The notes under the pieces were generated by a model. That model saw only the letters and a program-made list of their open reading frames with translations, was not told the origin of the DNA and made no database searches. Source: Aptenodytes patagonicus (taxonomy: Eukaryota; Chordata; Aves; Sphenisciformes; Spheniscidae). Taken from it: a stretch of DNA of 64,000 bases. Position numbers and translations under genes: made by a program. The stretch lies in NCBI RefSeq assembly GCF_965638725.1, contig NC_134982.1:74352155-74416154 (forward strand), in the 5' to 3' direction. Shown in pieces: positions 1-13,100 of this stretch; the first letter of the stretch is position 1, and every line of letters begins with the position of its first letter.

Positions 1-1304
1 CTGTTAGGGCCAGCTTTTTAGGCTTTTGTAGCACAAGTCAGCAGAGTTGATCAAAAGGCACATTTAATTTTTTTTTTTGTGAAAATCTTAATAGACTTCA
101 TAAGTAACATGACTTGTATATATGTCTTATTCTACCCATTGCTTAAAAAAAAAACAGGGAGAATTTTCTCATGATAATGTTCCCCTCTTCTGAGGCTGCT
201 CCTGAATGACATCAGAACTGGATCCACTGTGCACCACAGGGAGTTAACAAAATTTGTCATTCTTGTTACAGCACAGGAAAACTAACAAGGTAACTGACTG
301 TATACTACAATTTACTCTCAGATTTCAGAGGTTGTCCAGTCATGAATATGTTAGTCTCATAATGTGATTGCATTACATTTAAAACTATATTAAAATAATA
401 CATCATAAACAGGACTAGTTGGAAACTGACAGACCAAATAATATTCTAGATAAGAGAGAGGACAAAAAATAGTGTTTTTTTAAAAAAACTTTCTCACTTC
501 TGTTAAAAAAATTACAGCACAACCAAGACTGCAATTCAGAGTTTAAAAGTAATTTTCCTCTAACCTCTGACCAGTGCAGAAATACTTTCAACAGTAAGAA
601 AGTCAGCAGATGAGATAAACACTGAAGTTCTTAAACTTTAAATATGAGCATGCCCTCATGGCACCCAGCAGTAACTCTGCCAAATGCATGTGAGTTTATT
701 GTTAGGTCACTGATGGTACTTCATACTGAAGGATCGTATCAGCAAAATGTTAAAGCCTGAATTGCCCTCTGTTCCGTCAGTATAGTCCATGAAGTCAATG
801 TGATTACTCTAGTGTAACGTTATCTCTCTCAGAGCTTTGTAGATGAGTTCTTGGAAACTACAGCATGCACTAAACCATGCTCTGCAGCAGAGGAACTCTT
901 ATTTCTTTCTTACAGGTGGGAGAATAAGTCTACACACAGATTGTCTTTCCCACACTCACATGCAAAGTGAGTGATGGTGTCACGAATCAGACTTAGGATT
1001 TCCCAGGCACAGTGGAAGCCTGGAGTGCAGAGAGAGTCCCAGGCTGTGATGGGCTGAAGGCTAACCCCAACACAACCCCATGTTAGGATGTAAAGAATGG
1101 AGTCAGACCAGCCAGAATGGACTCACAGACACTTCTTTATACCAGCATAATGGTATAGAAATTAAAGCTACTCTGGACAGATTCTTTGAAGCTATTAATC
1201 CGTGACTCTTGTCCAGCCTGACCTCTACTTAACTGTGATACCCACCCAATTCAAGTCATTTGGAAATGACGCTCAGGCTCCAGCAGGAAAGTGAGCCAAA
1301 ATGT
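1..1304. other. Non-coding unique sequence, no gene seen
   Basis: AT-rich DNA with no convincing reading frame on either strand. It contains one possible fossil repeat near position 752, listed separately. The stretch from about 960 to 1130 is somewhat richer in G and C than its surroundings, but I could not assign it to a repeat family. Confidence 0.6.
752..832. repeat. Possible fossil amniote repeat fragment
   Basis: The segment opens with AGCCTGAATT and has CATGAAGTCAATGTGATTAC in its centre, followed by CTAGTGTAACG. This order (a CCTGAT-like start, then a CATTGAAGTCAATGG-like core, then a GTGTAA motif) resembles an old palindromic, MITE-like repeat I recall from reptile and bird genomes. 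The arms are too diverged here to prove the palindrome from this copy alone. The family is not assigned. Confidence 0.3.
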
Positions 1305-2830
1305 AGAATCATAGAATCATAGAATCATAGAATCATTAAGGTTGGAAAAGACTTCTAAGATCATCGAGTCCAACTGTCAACCCAACACCACCATGCCCAC
1401 TAAACCATGTCCCTAAGCGCCTCATCTGTACATCTTTTAAATACTTCCAGGGATGGGGACTCAACCACTGCCCTGGGCAGCCTGCTCCAATGTTTCACCA
1501 CTCTTTCAGTAAAGACATTTTTCCTCACATCCAATCTAAACCTCCCCTGGCACAACTTGAGGTCGTTTCCTCTCGTCCTATCACTAGTTACTTGGGAGAA
1601 GAGACTGACACCCACCTCACTACAACCTCCTTTCAGGGAGTTGTAGAGAGCGATGAGGTCTCCCCTCAGCCTCCTTTTCTCCAGGCTAAACAGTCCCAGT
1701 GCCCTCAGCCGCTCCTCATCAGACTTGTTCTCCAGGCCCCTCACCAGCCTCCTTGCCCTTCTCTGGACACGCTCCAGCACCTCAAAGTCCTTCTTGTAGT
1801 GAGGGGCCCAAAACTGAACACAGTATTCGAGGTACGGCCTCACCAGTGCTGAGTACAGGGGCACGATCACTTCCCTACTCCTGCTGGCCACACTATTGCT
1901 GATACAGGCCAGGATGCCATTGGCCTTCTTGGCCACCTGGGCACACTGCTGGATCATGTTCAGCCGGCTGTCAACCAGCACCCCCAGGTCCTTTTCCGCC
2001 AGGCAGCTTTCCAGACACTCTTCCCCAAGCCTGTAGCGCTGCATGGGGTTGTTGTGGCCGAAGTGCAGGACCCGGCACTTGGCCTTGTTGAACCTCATAC
2101 AGCTGGCCTTGGCCCATCGACCCAGCCTGTCCAGGTCCCTCTGCAGAGCCTTCCTACCCTCGAGCAGATCAACACTCCCGCCCAACTTGGTGTCGTCTGC
2201 AAACTTACTGAGGGTGCACTCAATCCCCTCATCCAGATCATCGATAAAGATATTGAACAAGACTGGCCCCAGTACTGAGCCCTGGGGAACACCGCTCGTG
2301 ACCGGCCGCCAACTGGATTGAACTCCATTCACCACAACTCTCTGGGCCCGGCCGTCCAGCCAGTTTTTGACCCAGCGCAGAGTACACCTGTCTAAGCCGT
2401 GAGCCGCCAGCTTCTCTAGGGGAATGCTGTGGGAGACGGTGTCAAAGGCCTTACTGAAGCCCAGGTAGACCACATCCACAGCCTTTCCCTCATCCACTAG
2501 GCGGGTCACCTGGTCATAGAAGGAGATCAGGTTGGTCAAGCAGGACCTGCCTCTCATGAACCCGTGTTGACTGGGCCGGGTCCCCTGGTTGTCCCGCTCA
2601 TGCCTTGTGAGCGCCCTCAACATGAACCGCTCCATAATCTTCCCTGGCCCCGAGGTCAGGCTGACAGGCCTGTAGTTCCCCAGATACTCCTTCCGGCCCT
2701 TCTTGTAGATGGGCGTCACATTGGCAAGCCTCCAGTCGTCCGGGACCTCCCCCGTTAACCAGGACTGCTGATAAATGATGGAGAGTGGCTTGGCGAGCTC
2801 CTCCACCAGCTCCCTCAGCACTCTCAGGTG
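1305..2830 (-). mobile_element. CR1 LINE copy 1, 5'-truncated, minus strand
   Basis: The element reads on the minus strand. Its 3' end is marked by four perfect copies of the octamer AGAATCAT (plus-strand view) at 1305-1336, the usual short tandem repeat of CR1 3' tails. Upstream lies a 3' UTR of about 65 bp and then an open RT reading frame reaching almost to the 5' break. Similarity to CR1 copy B at 56-58 kb stops near 2830, so the copy covers only the last third or so of a full element, as expected for 5' truncation during target-primed reverse transcription. I see no clear target-site duplication. It is close in sequence to copy B and belongs to the same subfamily. Confidence 0.93.
1400..2821 (-). 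pseudogene. CR1 ORF2 reverse transcriptase, C-terminal 473 codons
   Basis: This is an open frame for the RT and C-terminal part of the CR1 ORF2 protein, which in an intact element copies its own RNA at the insertion site. Visible landmarks are the N-terminal RT block with [13 protein letters not shown] (residues 30-42), [19 protein letters not shown] (85-103), motif A near 119-128, [14 protein letters not shown] (177-190), and the catalytic FADD box (207-210). Next comes a C-terminal thumb-like region with LVRPYLEY and a QRRARRL stretch. Motif A reads YLGFSKAFD, whereas copies A and B carry Asp at the residue that is Gly121 here; this Asp is a metal-binding catalytic residue in RTs. The endonuclease domain is missing through 5' truncation and the annotated Met is arbitrary. 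It is therefore a dead retrotransposon fragment, not a host gene, despite its length. Confidence 0.92.
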
Positions 2831-5800
2831 AACCTTACTTTACCTCCTCCTTCCTGAGACATAAATCACAGCCTTAGATCACCAAGGAAAATACAATGGT
2901 TTTGAAACTACCTGCCTTAATACAATGTATTTATAATTTTCATCCATTCCCACCATTTTTCTCTGAATTACCTAGCAAAAGTTGGTACAGACTCTTTATA
3001 CTGAGACAGAGACAGTCGATACCCCTTCACAGCTGCTGGGTCATAATCTTCCTTCTTCCACAATTCTAAAGCAGTGTTAAAGATGAAAGGAGGGTGTAAA
3101 GGTAATTGCTTTATGACAAGATGCTAATAAGCAATGGTCTGGAGTAAAATATGTCATCCTAGACATCGTGAAAAACATGATAAATAAACCATGGAGAGTG
3201 GAAACAGCAGGTAGAGATGAAGTGAGTTATTACTCAGTGGTGAGAGGAAAAGGGAGATGAGAGGAATTAGTGGAGAAGGGACAATGAGATGAGTATACTT
3301 AAACTGCAAGTGTCTAGCCTGAAAGATACCACATTTAGTGACTGAAGACAGGCAGTAATAGATCAGCAGAAAGAATGAACTATGTTAGAGTAGCACAGTG
3401 AGAAATGGGAATACAGACACACTTTTCATCATGGTTCAGAAAACATCACTCAGACCAGTCATTCCCTACTGCAGTGTCACGAAGGCAGCAGATGGTGAAG
3501 TGCTAACTGCACCAGAAGGCTTTAAGAAATACTGGGGAGAAAGGAAAATAAGTTATAAGCATTTGGGGAGAATCCAAGGTTGAGGCTAATGAGTTATTAC
3601 TGGGAGAAGAGAGGCCTTCAACTCTTGTGGTGCAGAAATTAAAACTACAATGGGGAGGGGAAAAAAAAGCTTTTAAGCTACAAGAGGCCCTTGACAGAGA
3701 TAGTACTGTGACTGAGTTCATAAAGGAGACTGAAAACTGTGCAATTAGCATGGTTTCAGAAAACTCATACATGCAAATGGGAAGCAGAGGAGGGGCCCTG
3801 AAGTCTGTAACAAATCAGCCCACATCGAAAGAAAACCTCAGGGGAAAGTGTGAGCCCTGCAGACCAGTCGCATCTGTCTCACCTGCTATTTTGCTTCTGT
3901 TGTTGCTTCTGCATGTCATCCTAAACTGGACCTTAAGCTAGATGAAGTCAGCGCAAGTTATTTGTGGCAACATCACAAGAGGGTTAGAAGAAATTGGGAT
4001 TGGGGGAATACCCCTCCGCCCCACACCTTGCAGCAGAATATTCCTGATGGAAAGGCCAAGAAATGTATTACCCACCGTCTCTATGCATCATGATTTTCAG
4101 AAGCATTCCACATTTCCTTAGGTAAAGGTCATAACTGATAAAGTGCTGGTATTTCTGGGCTGTGTTTCCTTACCCCCTTTCTCCACCCAGTTTTAATGAA
4201 CCACCGCCATCTAACTTTTCAGCTTGAATTCCTTCCTCATGTCTTTTAGCAACTTGGGACTGCAGCCCCAAACTACTTGGGGAACTCTAAAAGGATTAAT
4301 ACAGTCTTCTGCCTATGCAGATACTCAGATCAGAAAGCCATACCCCCTGACCACTCAGCATCGTATCTTAGCCTATGGAATTTCATTTCATTACTTCTTC
4401 ACCTGTTGTTTCCTTCAACCTGTGACAATATGTTCACATATGCATACATGGTAAAGACTCCTAATTTAGTATCAGTTAGTTTAATAAAAACCAGTTTACT
4501 TATGGAACTTTGAGCTGTCACACAAAGAATCAGCATATACCGCTTATCAGCTAAGTGTTAGCTAACTTCAACCTTGTGATAACACAACACGTAATGAAAA
4601 TAGTTTGGAGGATGTTACTTAAAAGTAGTAGGAGTTGGGGGACTGCTTTATGGACATTTGTTATTTACAAACAGTTCTGCCCATCTAGTCTATATGTTTT
4701 TTGTGCACTCATAACCAGTAACTGACACAGGGTACATCTCTTCAGTAGTCTAAAGAAATGCCTGCAGCTCTGGCAGATGTACCAGCATTGTACATTAGCT
4801 AGCTATGGTCCTGATAGCAGCAGAGCCACCACAGAATGGACCTTAGAACAGACTATGCAGCCACAAAGCCTCTGACAAATTTTGCAGTCTATTTCATCAC
4901 AGACTGCAGAGCTATTATCAGAGCTAGAACAAACTAATTTAAAGTTAGGTGAAGTAGGCTCCCATAAGCCATAGAGATTCTTCTGGACTTCAGGGCAGAA
5001 ATATCCTGAATGGCTACCAAAATTTACTTGTAATGGCTTTTGACAAATTCTTCACTTTTTAGCAAGGACGTTTGGAGCCACCATGATTGTTGCTCCAAGG
5101 GCCAGAACAATGTGCCTGGGGAGCTGGTCAATGAGGAAGAGAGATTTGTTTCAGGCAGGTAGTGTGAGGAAATCTTTATTTCTGGGTCTGCTCTTTCTGG
5201 CAAAGACCAATAGCATATGCTGGCGACTTCTTCTGCTGGTGAAGAGTTAACCTTTTTGCAGGTTGTGTTTATTTCTCCCCCCCAGTGTTTGCTTAGCAAG
5301 GTAAAAAAAAGATCAGAAATGACAACGATTTTTCATCAAGAGTCCCACCACAGCTTCTTGGGCAGTACTGACTAGAAATAAAAATATTTTCTTTATTTGG
5401 AATATGGAAATTTAAAAGAAACTGAGCAAACTGATTGACTTATTATGAAAGAGGGAGGATGGGATGGAGGAAGAATGAGAATGACTGCTTCATAAATTCT
5501 TCCTTTAGAAAGAAGCTATGTCAGGTTTAAAAGCATAACAACACAAGGCTGTTTAAAACAATCATGTAACATACTTAAAAATAAAATTTCACTGAAATAT
5601 ATTATTGGATGCAACAGGTAAGGTTTCTAATTGTTACAAATATTTCGCACAAGTAATTTTCAATAGTGACCTTCGTTGACTAATCTTACCTTTACGAACA
5701 GATGACAATTTTTTTTTTTTTTTTAATATATAAATTCCTTCTATGGCAAATCTTTTTATCTGAGAGGTACTTCCTTTTTTTTTCCTGTCTATTCTCTTTG

Positions 5801-8800
5801 CCTCTCCAAGGATTTAGTGCACTGACAAAAAAAAATCCGTATGTTTTGTTTATTTCTTTATATTTTGTCATTCACTAAATCTCACTCAAAAGGAAGAGGA
5901 GGCATCCAATTTGACGATGTCAATAATATAGCTGTTCTGTGCAGCTTTTCCCAGCAGAGGTGTTTATATGCCACTTTAGTTGGTTTGGATAATCCAGATG
6001 CTTCTGAATCTTCAAATACTTTGTGTTTGGAGATCTCCAAGCCCTGCCATTTGCATAGAAACTCATTTTGATATTAAGAGCTTAACTGAAAACTGGGTAA
6101 AAGAAGGATCAGGACCTGTTATGAATTCCCTTTGGTCCATTTTTTGACATAAAATATGATGGAGAATATAAGACTTAGTTTGCCATAAAGGAATACATTA
6201 AATAATTATTGCCTTTAATCACATCATTGGTTTTGGAGATGCAATCTCTTTTCAAGAATTAATAAAAAACATAGACAAAATTAATGATAGAGTGACAAAA
6301 GCTGGAGAAGAAATTCAGATACACAACAGAATTTATGGCCTGAAATTCATACTATATTGGGCTATGTAAGACGGGAGTAAATTATAACCATCAGTGCCTT
6401 CATTTTGAAGTATGTGTCTAGTTTGGCATTTATATTACCTATAATATAAATAGAATAAAATACCTAAATTTTGTGCAAATTTTATTAGAGTAGTACTTTG
6501 AATATTTGGGGGTAAAGTATACTTACCACGGATACGCTTCAAGAAATATGGGACTTGTGTGCCTTTTAATAAAACTAGGAATTTGTTTGGGTGCAGTATA
6601 GTCTTTGAGTTTCAATATTTCTAAGTGGTATTTTAACTTCTGCAGATTTTGAACCTCCATTGAACACTTTGCTGTAAATGGCCAAGAACAGGTGTACTGT
6701 TTTACTAAGCAAGATGAGAACTTCTTAGGCTTTAGCCTTCCTAATGTTTTGCTTGGTTTTTATTCCACTTTTCAAGACAAAATGGTGTTGGAAACCTAGA
6801 AATAGTACTAATATGTTAGCAAAAATTAATGACATTCTTATTTTCTCTTACAAAATGCTGTTTCTATTATCAAGATCAAACACTTTAAGTTCAAGCAACA
6901 TACATTTAATGTCATTTACAGTGAATCTAAGAATCATGTGCAAAACCTTTGACAGTTAATGGAAATACACCCCAGAGACTCCTACATATTTTGTGTCAGG
7001 TCACTGCAGTGCAATTTGTCATGCTGTTCATTTATAGGAGTGAATCAGAAGTAAAGATAATATTTAAAAGTGTGACGTTATTTAATTGTTACATTTTAAT
7101 GGCTTGTCAGTTTAATAATAGTTTGTGATAAGTAACTTTAATACAAGGAATGCTTTGTAAAATTACAAAGACTGAAAGGTTATCATGACAATCATTCCAT
7201 ATAGTTCCTACACAGCTGACTCTGAGGACGCTACCTGTAGTTTACTGGTAGTTATCATAAGAGAGTCTCAAAGCTGTAGAGGGGCTGTGCATTAAATGGT
7301 TGCTCCTATTTCTTTGCTGTATCCTACAGCAAACTTTCTAAGTATAAAAAGAGATTTGGTAGTTACTCCACATTGAAGGAAACATTTGCATATGTACTGT
7401 GCATCGAAAACAGATGTGCTGGTCTCTGCTTAGCTTGGAGAGTAGTTGTGAGAACTGACATTATACCTAGCACCAAAGGTACTGACTGCTTGCAAATATA
7501 CATATATTAGATATCAGCAAACAGCATGACAAGTCCGGCAGTGATTTAATTATGTAAGTTTATTAAGTTAGTGGGCAGAGTAGAACAGCAAAGATTTTGG
7601 AATCTCTGAATATGGTTGCAACAGGTGATGCCAGGCTGCCTGCACTGCTACTAAATGCAGGATTCTGATGTGATGATTTAAGGACATGTCTGAGTTTATA
7701 ACTATCACGAGATGAATTAGTAAGTATTAGAAGAAAAAATGTTACGAGGGAGGAAGAAGGATCTGTATGTCATTGTTGGGGTGTTAGCCAGCTACTACAG
7801 GCACTGGTCTTAATCAGTGTGTTCCAAGGCTTGTTATATTTCAATGCAGTCCTCTTAAAGAAAACCTTCTTAAACAAATATAGATATGTGGTTTATAATA
7901 TTGATCAATTCTTCAAATGCTGTATTTCTAGAAAAGTTTTCACAAAGACCAACAGTGACAGCTAAAAAGAATGAAGTCATTTATTCTAAAATATGAATGA
8001 GTAACAAGAACTCTTGACCAGATCATGAAGATTTATTTTTTTCTTTTTGGCATTTGAAAACTTAGTTTTTTGTGCCAGAAAATAAATATTTCACACAGGT
8101 TCTTGACTGAAGTATTATCCAGTAAAAAGGGGGGAATATAATTTCCCAGAATGGGAGTTTTCCAGTCCAAACTTCACAACGCATGCTTGCTGAAAAATGT
8201 GAGTCTTCAAGGTAGGCATTGCTGTTTGTAACTTCTGTTGAGTTATTCAGTCAGAAGTTTTTTAACAGGCAGTAAGTATAACTGTTTTCACTATAAATAC
8301 TGCATCAACGTAAGCTGCTCCTATAACTCATGGTTTCATGTCTTAAATTGCTAGAAAAAGAAATACAACACAAACCTTTAAAGAGTACTAGTCTTTTTTC
8401 AAATGTTCCTGAAGCTGCAGCAGCAGAAATAGAACAATAATTTTTATATTGTCTTGCACCAGAAGCAGTATCAGTTAAAATGCTTTCTGCATGCATGTGT
8501 TTGGTACCATACCAATACACACAGGTTATCTCCTAAGCCCCTGGGAAAAGTATTGGTGAACAATCAGACATGCAGCTGTTGAGATCATGACATAACACTT
8601 GTCAGTTTCATTCAGTGGTTTCTTGCACTTGTTTTTGTGTGGGAGGGCAGCTGGTAAAGCAGTTAGCACCCTAGAACACTGCATATTTTATTTTAACTAC
8701 TTCTTTTACAAAGCAGAAAGCTATTCCTCAACATGATGGACGCATTAGATCTGAACTGCAGGAGACCTCTAGGACAAGGCTAGCTAAACATGCCTCAGGA

Positions 8801-10063
8801 GGGACACTAATGTCGGTGATCCTGCTTCCAGGCAAAGGAACTGCACAGGAAAATCTCTTGATTTGCCTGTTCCAGTATTGGCCACCACCTAGATTACTTA
8901 AAATAAAGACCTACAATGGTATCTGTTCCCCAGACTCTTCCTACCATGAGGGAAGTGAAGCAAGCTTTAGAACAGATACGTCTCATGAAGAAGATGAGTG
9001 CCTGCAGATGATGCAGAGGCACAAGGTCTAATTAGAATGCTAATCCTCCAGCAGGATGTTCCCCTGTTTTCACCCCTGAACATCTGGATTTGTGCTCCAG
9101 CAGCTGAGTACCCCTGCTAGAACTGACTGAGCATTTTTGGACTGTGTTTGTTATAGGTAGCTGTAATACACTACAAATACAAACATAACAATAATTGTTT
9201 ATTTCACAGTATAATGTGGCATAGAAACTTTAGATGAGAAATTCCTCAACTTAAATGAGAAATTAATCTTGTTGTGTTTTCTGATTATCACTCAAACATA
9301 CTGGAGGCCTTCTTACAGATCATATTGGTACTCCTGCTACAGATCATCTTCCTTCCTTTGCAGTAGGAAGAGATTGGAAAAGATCTGTAACAAACAGTAT
9401 TTTCTGTAAGCTATGAAAGATCCCAAGGTTTTTAAAAGCCTTTTTTGGGTGGAAGCAATGAAACAGCATTTATATTATCCTTTGTTAAATACAAGCCCTA
9501 TTTGCCATTTAACGCCTTACAGGCTTAAAATCCAAAAGCTAAAATAAAATGTAATTCAATAGTTTTCTCTCTTATTTAACTCACTAAGTCTTGAAGCATA
9601 GTTTCCCCTATGAACTAAGCAACATCTTCAGGATTCCTAAAAAATATCATTACTTGTACATTGTTTTCTGCCATGCATGTTCTAGGGCTACTATATAGTG
9701 TAAATTTTTAAAAAAGTCTCAATACCAATATTCATCCTTCTCTAAAGGTCTTGATATTTGTTACTGCTTGACAACACGTGAACTAAAATTCTATGGAAAG
9801 GACATTATTCAATTAGATTTAATATTTATAAAAGTCCTATTAAATCTCTCTCAAACTTTGCTTTGCTTTGCTTGTTTTTTCCTAAGTAAAGGGAAAAAGA
9901 TTAATTATCTGTGATTAAGACAATTCATCCTGTATGTGAAAAAAAATAGTCATATTTTGCAAATTAAGGTTATTGCTATGGGTCATACTGCTTGTTTCTC
10001 AGAAGATTATTAAAATGAGGAAAATAAAAGATATTAATAATATTTATATTCTAAAGGAAAAAC

Positions 10064-10118
10064 CTAAGCCCTAATCCTGCAAACACTTTGAGATAGAGTT
10101 AAACTTAATTAGGCCTGA
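10064..10118. repeat. Possible half copy of an ancient palindromic repeat
   Basis: The stretch contains CCCTAATCCTGCAAACACTT followed by a GTTAAACTTAA motif. The order resembles one arm of an old sauropsid palindromic repeat whose arms begin with a TCCTGCAAACACTTA-like block and continue with a TTAACTTTA-like block. A better-preserved two-arm copy appears to lie at 34868-34993. Only the left arm is recognisable here. The identification rests on remembered motif order, so it is tentative. Confidence 0.33.
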
Positions 10119-13100
10119 GCTAGATTTTTTTTGGTACGTATACGCTATCAGAGTTATTAGAATGGGCCATATTTAAGTCCACAGTTAAAATATAACATTA
10201 TATATATATGTGAGGTAATTGCCTGTTCCCAAAACCATTTATATATATCACAGCAGTCTGATAAGAGGAAAAGCTGCTTCTCTGCAGTGTTCATGATCGT
10301 TACTGAAAAAATGGATCTCTTTTGTGATCCAAAATAATTGCTCAGTCAGCTATTGGTTTCTTTTGTCCATGGGTAGATCATTTATCTCTGCCTTTCCCAG
10401 ACTTTCCTTATACTTTTACTTAAAATGTGTCTATTGCCTTTGCATGGGTAGAGAAAAAAATATTTTCAACAAATAATTGTAAGAAAAAGATAGATGTTAT
10501 AGTTATTATTGTTAATTCTACACATATAATATGTAATTGTGATGATGAAAGATTTCATATGTCTATGCAAAAAATGCAGCATAAAACTCAATGTTGAAAT
10601 GCTATTGTTCAACTTTGACTTTGAAGGAGTGTGTAGGCTCCACCTCTCTCTGCTGACATTAGCCAACACTTTGTTTAGCAAGCCTTTCTTTGGCACAACA
10701 TCATGATAAGGAAGCATTTTGTATCCTGTTTTCTTGCCTCTGAAAGAACAGTTCCTTAAGCAATGAACACTTCTTTATTGTTGATGAGTATGATTTGATA
10801 GCTGATGAGTCTAATTCTATTCAAATGTCCATTATTCCAAACCAGGTGAAGTAGAGTCCCAGTTTAAAATACTACGAGTCTGAATTCACCACAAAAAATA
10901 AAATAATTATAAAATTATTCACCCTTTTAATTTGGCAAAGTCTTTATCTCTCAATAATTTACATAAAATTTACTTTGCAGCTTACATTCATTGTTTTTAA
11001 TACACAAAATGGTCCAGTAGTGATGACAATGAAAACTTTTTCTTTTTGATAAAATGAAGGAAAAATTTGTTAACCTGACCCTATATATCAACTTGAAAAT
11101 TAATATGAAGTTATTATTTCAAGTAAATCTACAATGGGAGAAAATAGTTTAACTGGCTTTTTTATTTGTTAATAGATTTCATATTTATTTCTATTTCTGC
11201 TGTTGCTTTGAAAGCAGTTAACCAGTTAAAGGTTTACATTAAAGCCAGAACTATTTGAAAAATTGCACACAAAACCTCAACCATTTTGACAAATTTTAGT
11301 GTTTAACTTTAATCTGAAATTGTAATGTAATATTTTATTGAAGAAAACTTTTTTGGCTAGTGTTGACAAGCGAACACAATGTGAAAAGGATTACTTTCAG
11401 ACTATTGTGAGTAATAATTACTTGTACTTTATAGTGACAAAACCAATTGAATGAATTAATGGCAGAGTCAACAGTGTGACTATAATCCTCCTTACTTCTC
11501 AGTCTACAATCCAGCCACAACATGCAAACCAGAGGGAAAAGGTTTTAAATATATTAGGTGTCCAGTCAATAGTCTTTAAAACCATAGTTGATATTCTGCT
11601 GCTGCAGTTCTGCAAAACATTCAGCTTAAAAAATATTCAAAATCTGATTTTTGAGCTTCCTTCAACCTGGGATGTTCTATATGAAAACTTACAGCTGTAA
11701 TTATCAAAATGGGACTGTCTATGACATTAATTCTGGTAAATATCAGTGCTTTATATAACCAAAAAACATTATAAATTCTGTCTTCAGAAATGGCTGCAAT
11801 CTACATTCAAGAACATATATGTTTTATAAGCACTTCTGGTTTGAAATACAACGAATGAATTTTTAGACACCGGCATACATGACCCTTATTGTCTTTGTAA
11901 TTCAAGCACCTAGAGTTGTAATTATATTAAATTAGTAAAAATTCCATAACATTACCCAGTATTTAACATTAAGTATACCTATCCAGGTATGTTTAATGTT
12001 TGATTCAGCCAGCCTATCACGGAGCCTTCTGTGATAAGTAATTTAGGATGCATACTTATATGCAAGCAAATAAGTGACCTCAGGAGGATAACTCCTTTTA
12101 TAGTTGCACTTCTACAGCATGAACTGTATGCCAAAACAAAAGTATTGCAATTTTGATTGTTATCCTTCCTTAAAAGCGGTTCACAGAATATACAGTTTGT
12201 ACCTCCATTTTGAACATCAGGAGATTCTGAATAAGCACTACCTTGAGGTCACTGCCTCCATCAGCTCAAATAAGTTTGCAGGATCAGTGTTATCACTTCC
12301 ATAATGATATACATATATCCAACCTGAGCAAAGTTGCCACTGAAACTAATGTAACTACTGAGTAATTCACATGACTGCCTGGGACCTGAGCAAGCTTGTT
12401 TACTTCAGGGCTTGCCATATTCCTATATTTTTCAAAACAAGCAAACAATCCCTCATCCTATTCAATTGGTAATTTCAGTGAGAGGTCAAAAGACCTGCTC
12501 AGCTGGTTTATGGTGATAATGGTTTCTCAGGAAACACCCATTTAAAATATGTGTGTCTCAGTTGCTTCTCTCTTGGAATTTCTGGCAAGAGAAATCATCC
12601 AGAGTTTTATATGGCTCTTAATAGATTGTAGGTTTTCCTTATGGAAATTTTTAGAGGGTTTTTCAGTTGGCTGGCCATATTTGACAGACTTATTAGCACA
12701 ACTAATCTGTCATTCCTTAGTGAGTATGAAAGTTTAGTTAAGTATGAAAGTTCTTTGGTTTTGAAAGTATTTTCCACATTTTTTTCATTAAATGATTACA
12801 AAATCTCTCCCAGTAATCATGTAATTTGGGTATCACATATATTAACAATCCTGTTTCAGCTGGTACAATTTTATTTTTCCCTTGTGTTTATGGATTAGTA
12901 CAATAAATATTTGTTGTCTTGAATTACTTTCCTAAAGACTTATTAAAGAGGACAAAAATATATCCCTTGCCTGTGTCTGATATATGACGTAGGAATTAAC
13001 ATTACATTTCACAGCAATTTGAATTTGTTGAAGTTGTTTAGAGAGGTAATTCTGAATATGAATTTGAGTTTTCAAAGCAGATAATAGACAGATAGTATCC

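Noticed and set aside
1490..2321. Plus-strand open frames across CR1 copy 1
   Set aside because: They are antisense shadows of the minus-strand RT frame. The same frames recur over copy B at 56470-57126.
1400..2821. Possible host protein-coding gene of 473 codons
   Set aside because: The translation is CR1 reverse transcriptase, the element has a CR1 tail at 1305-1336, and it lies in a 5'-truncated copy.
6338..6420. Segment resembling another fossil palindromic repeat
   Set aside because: Only a GGCCTGAAATTC start and a GGGAGTAAATTATA block are suggestive. Similarity is too weak to annotate.
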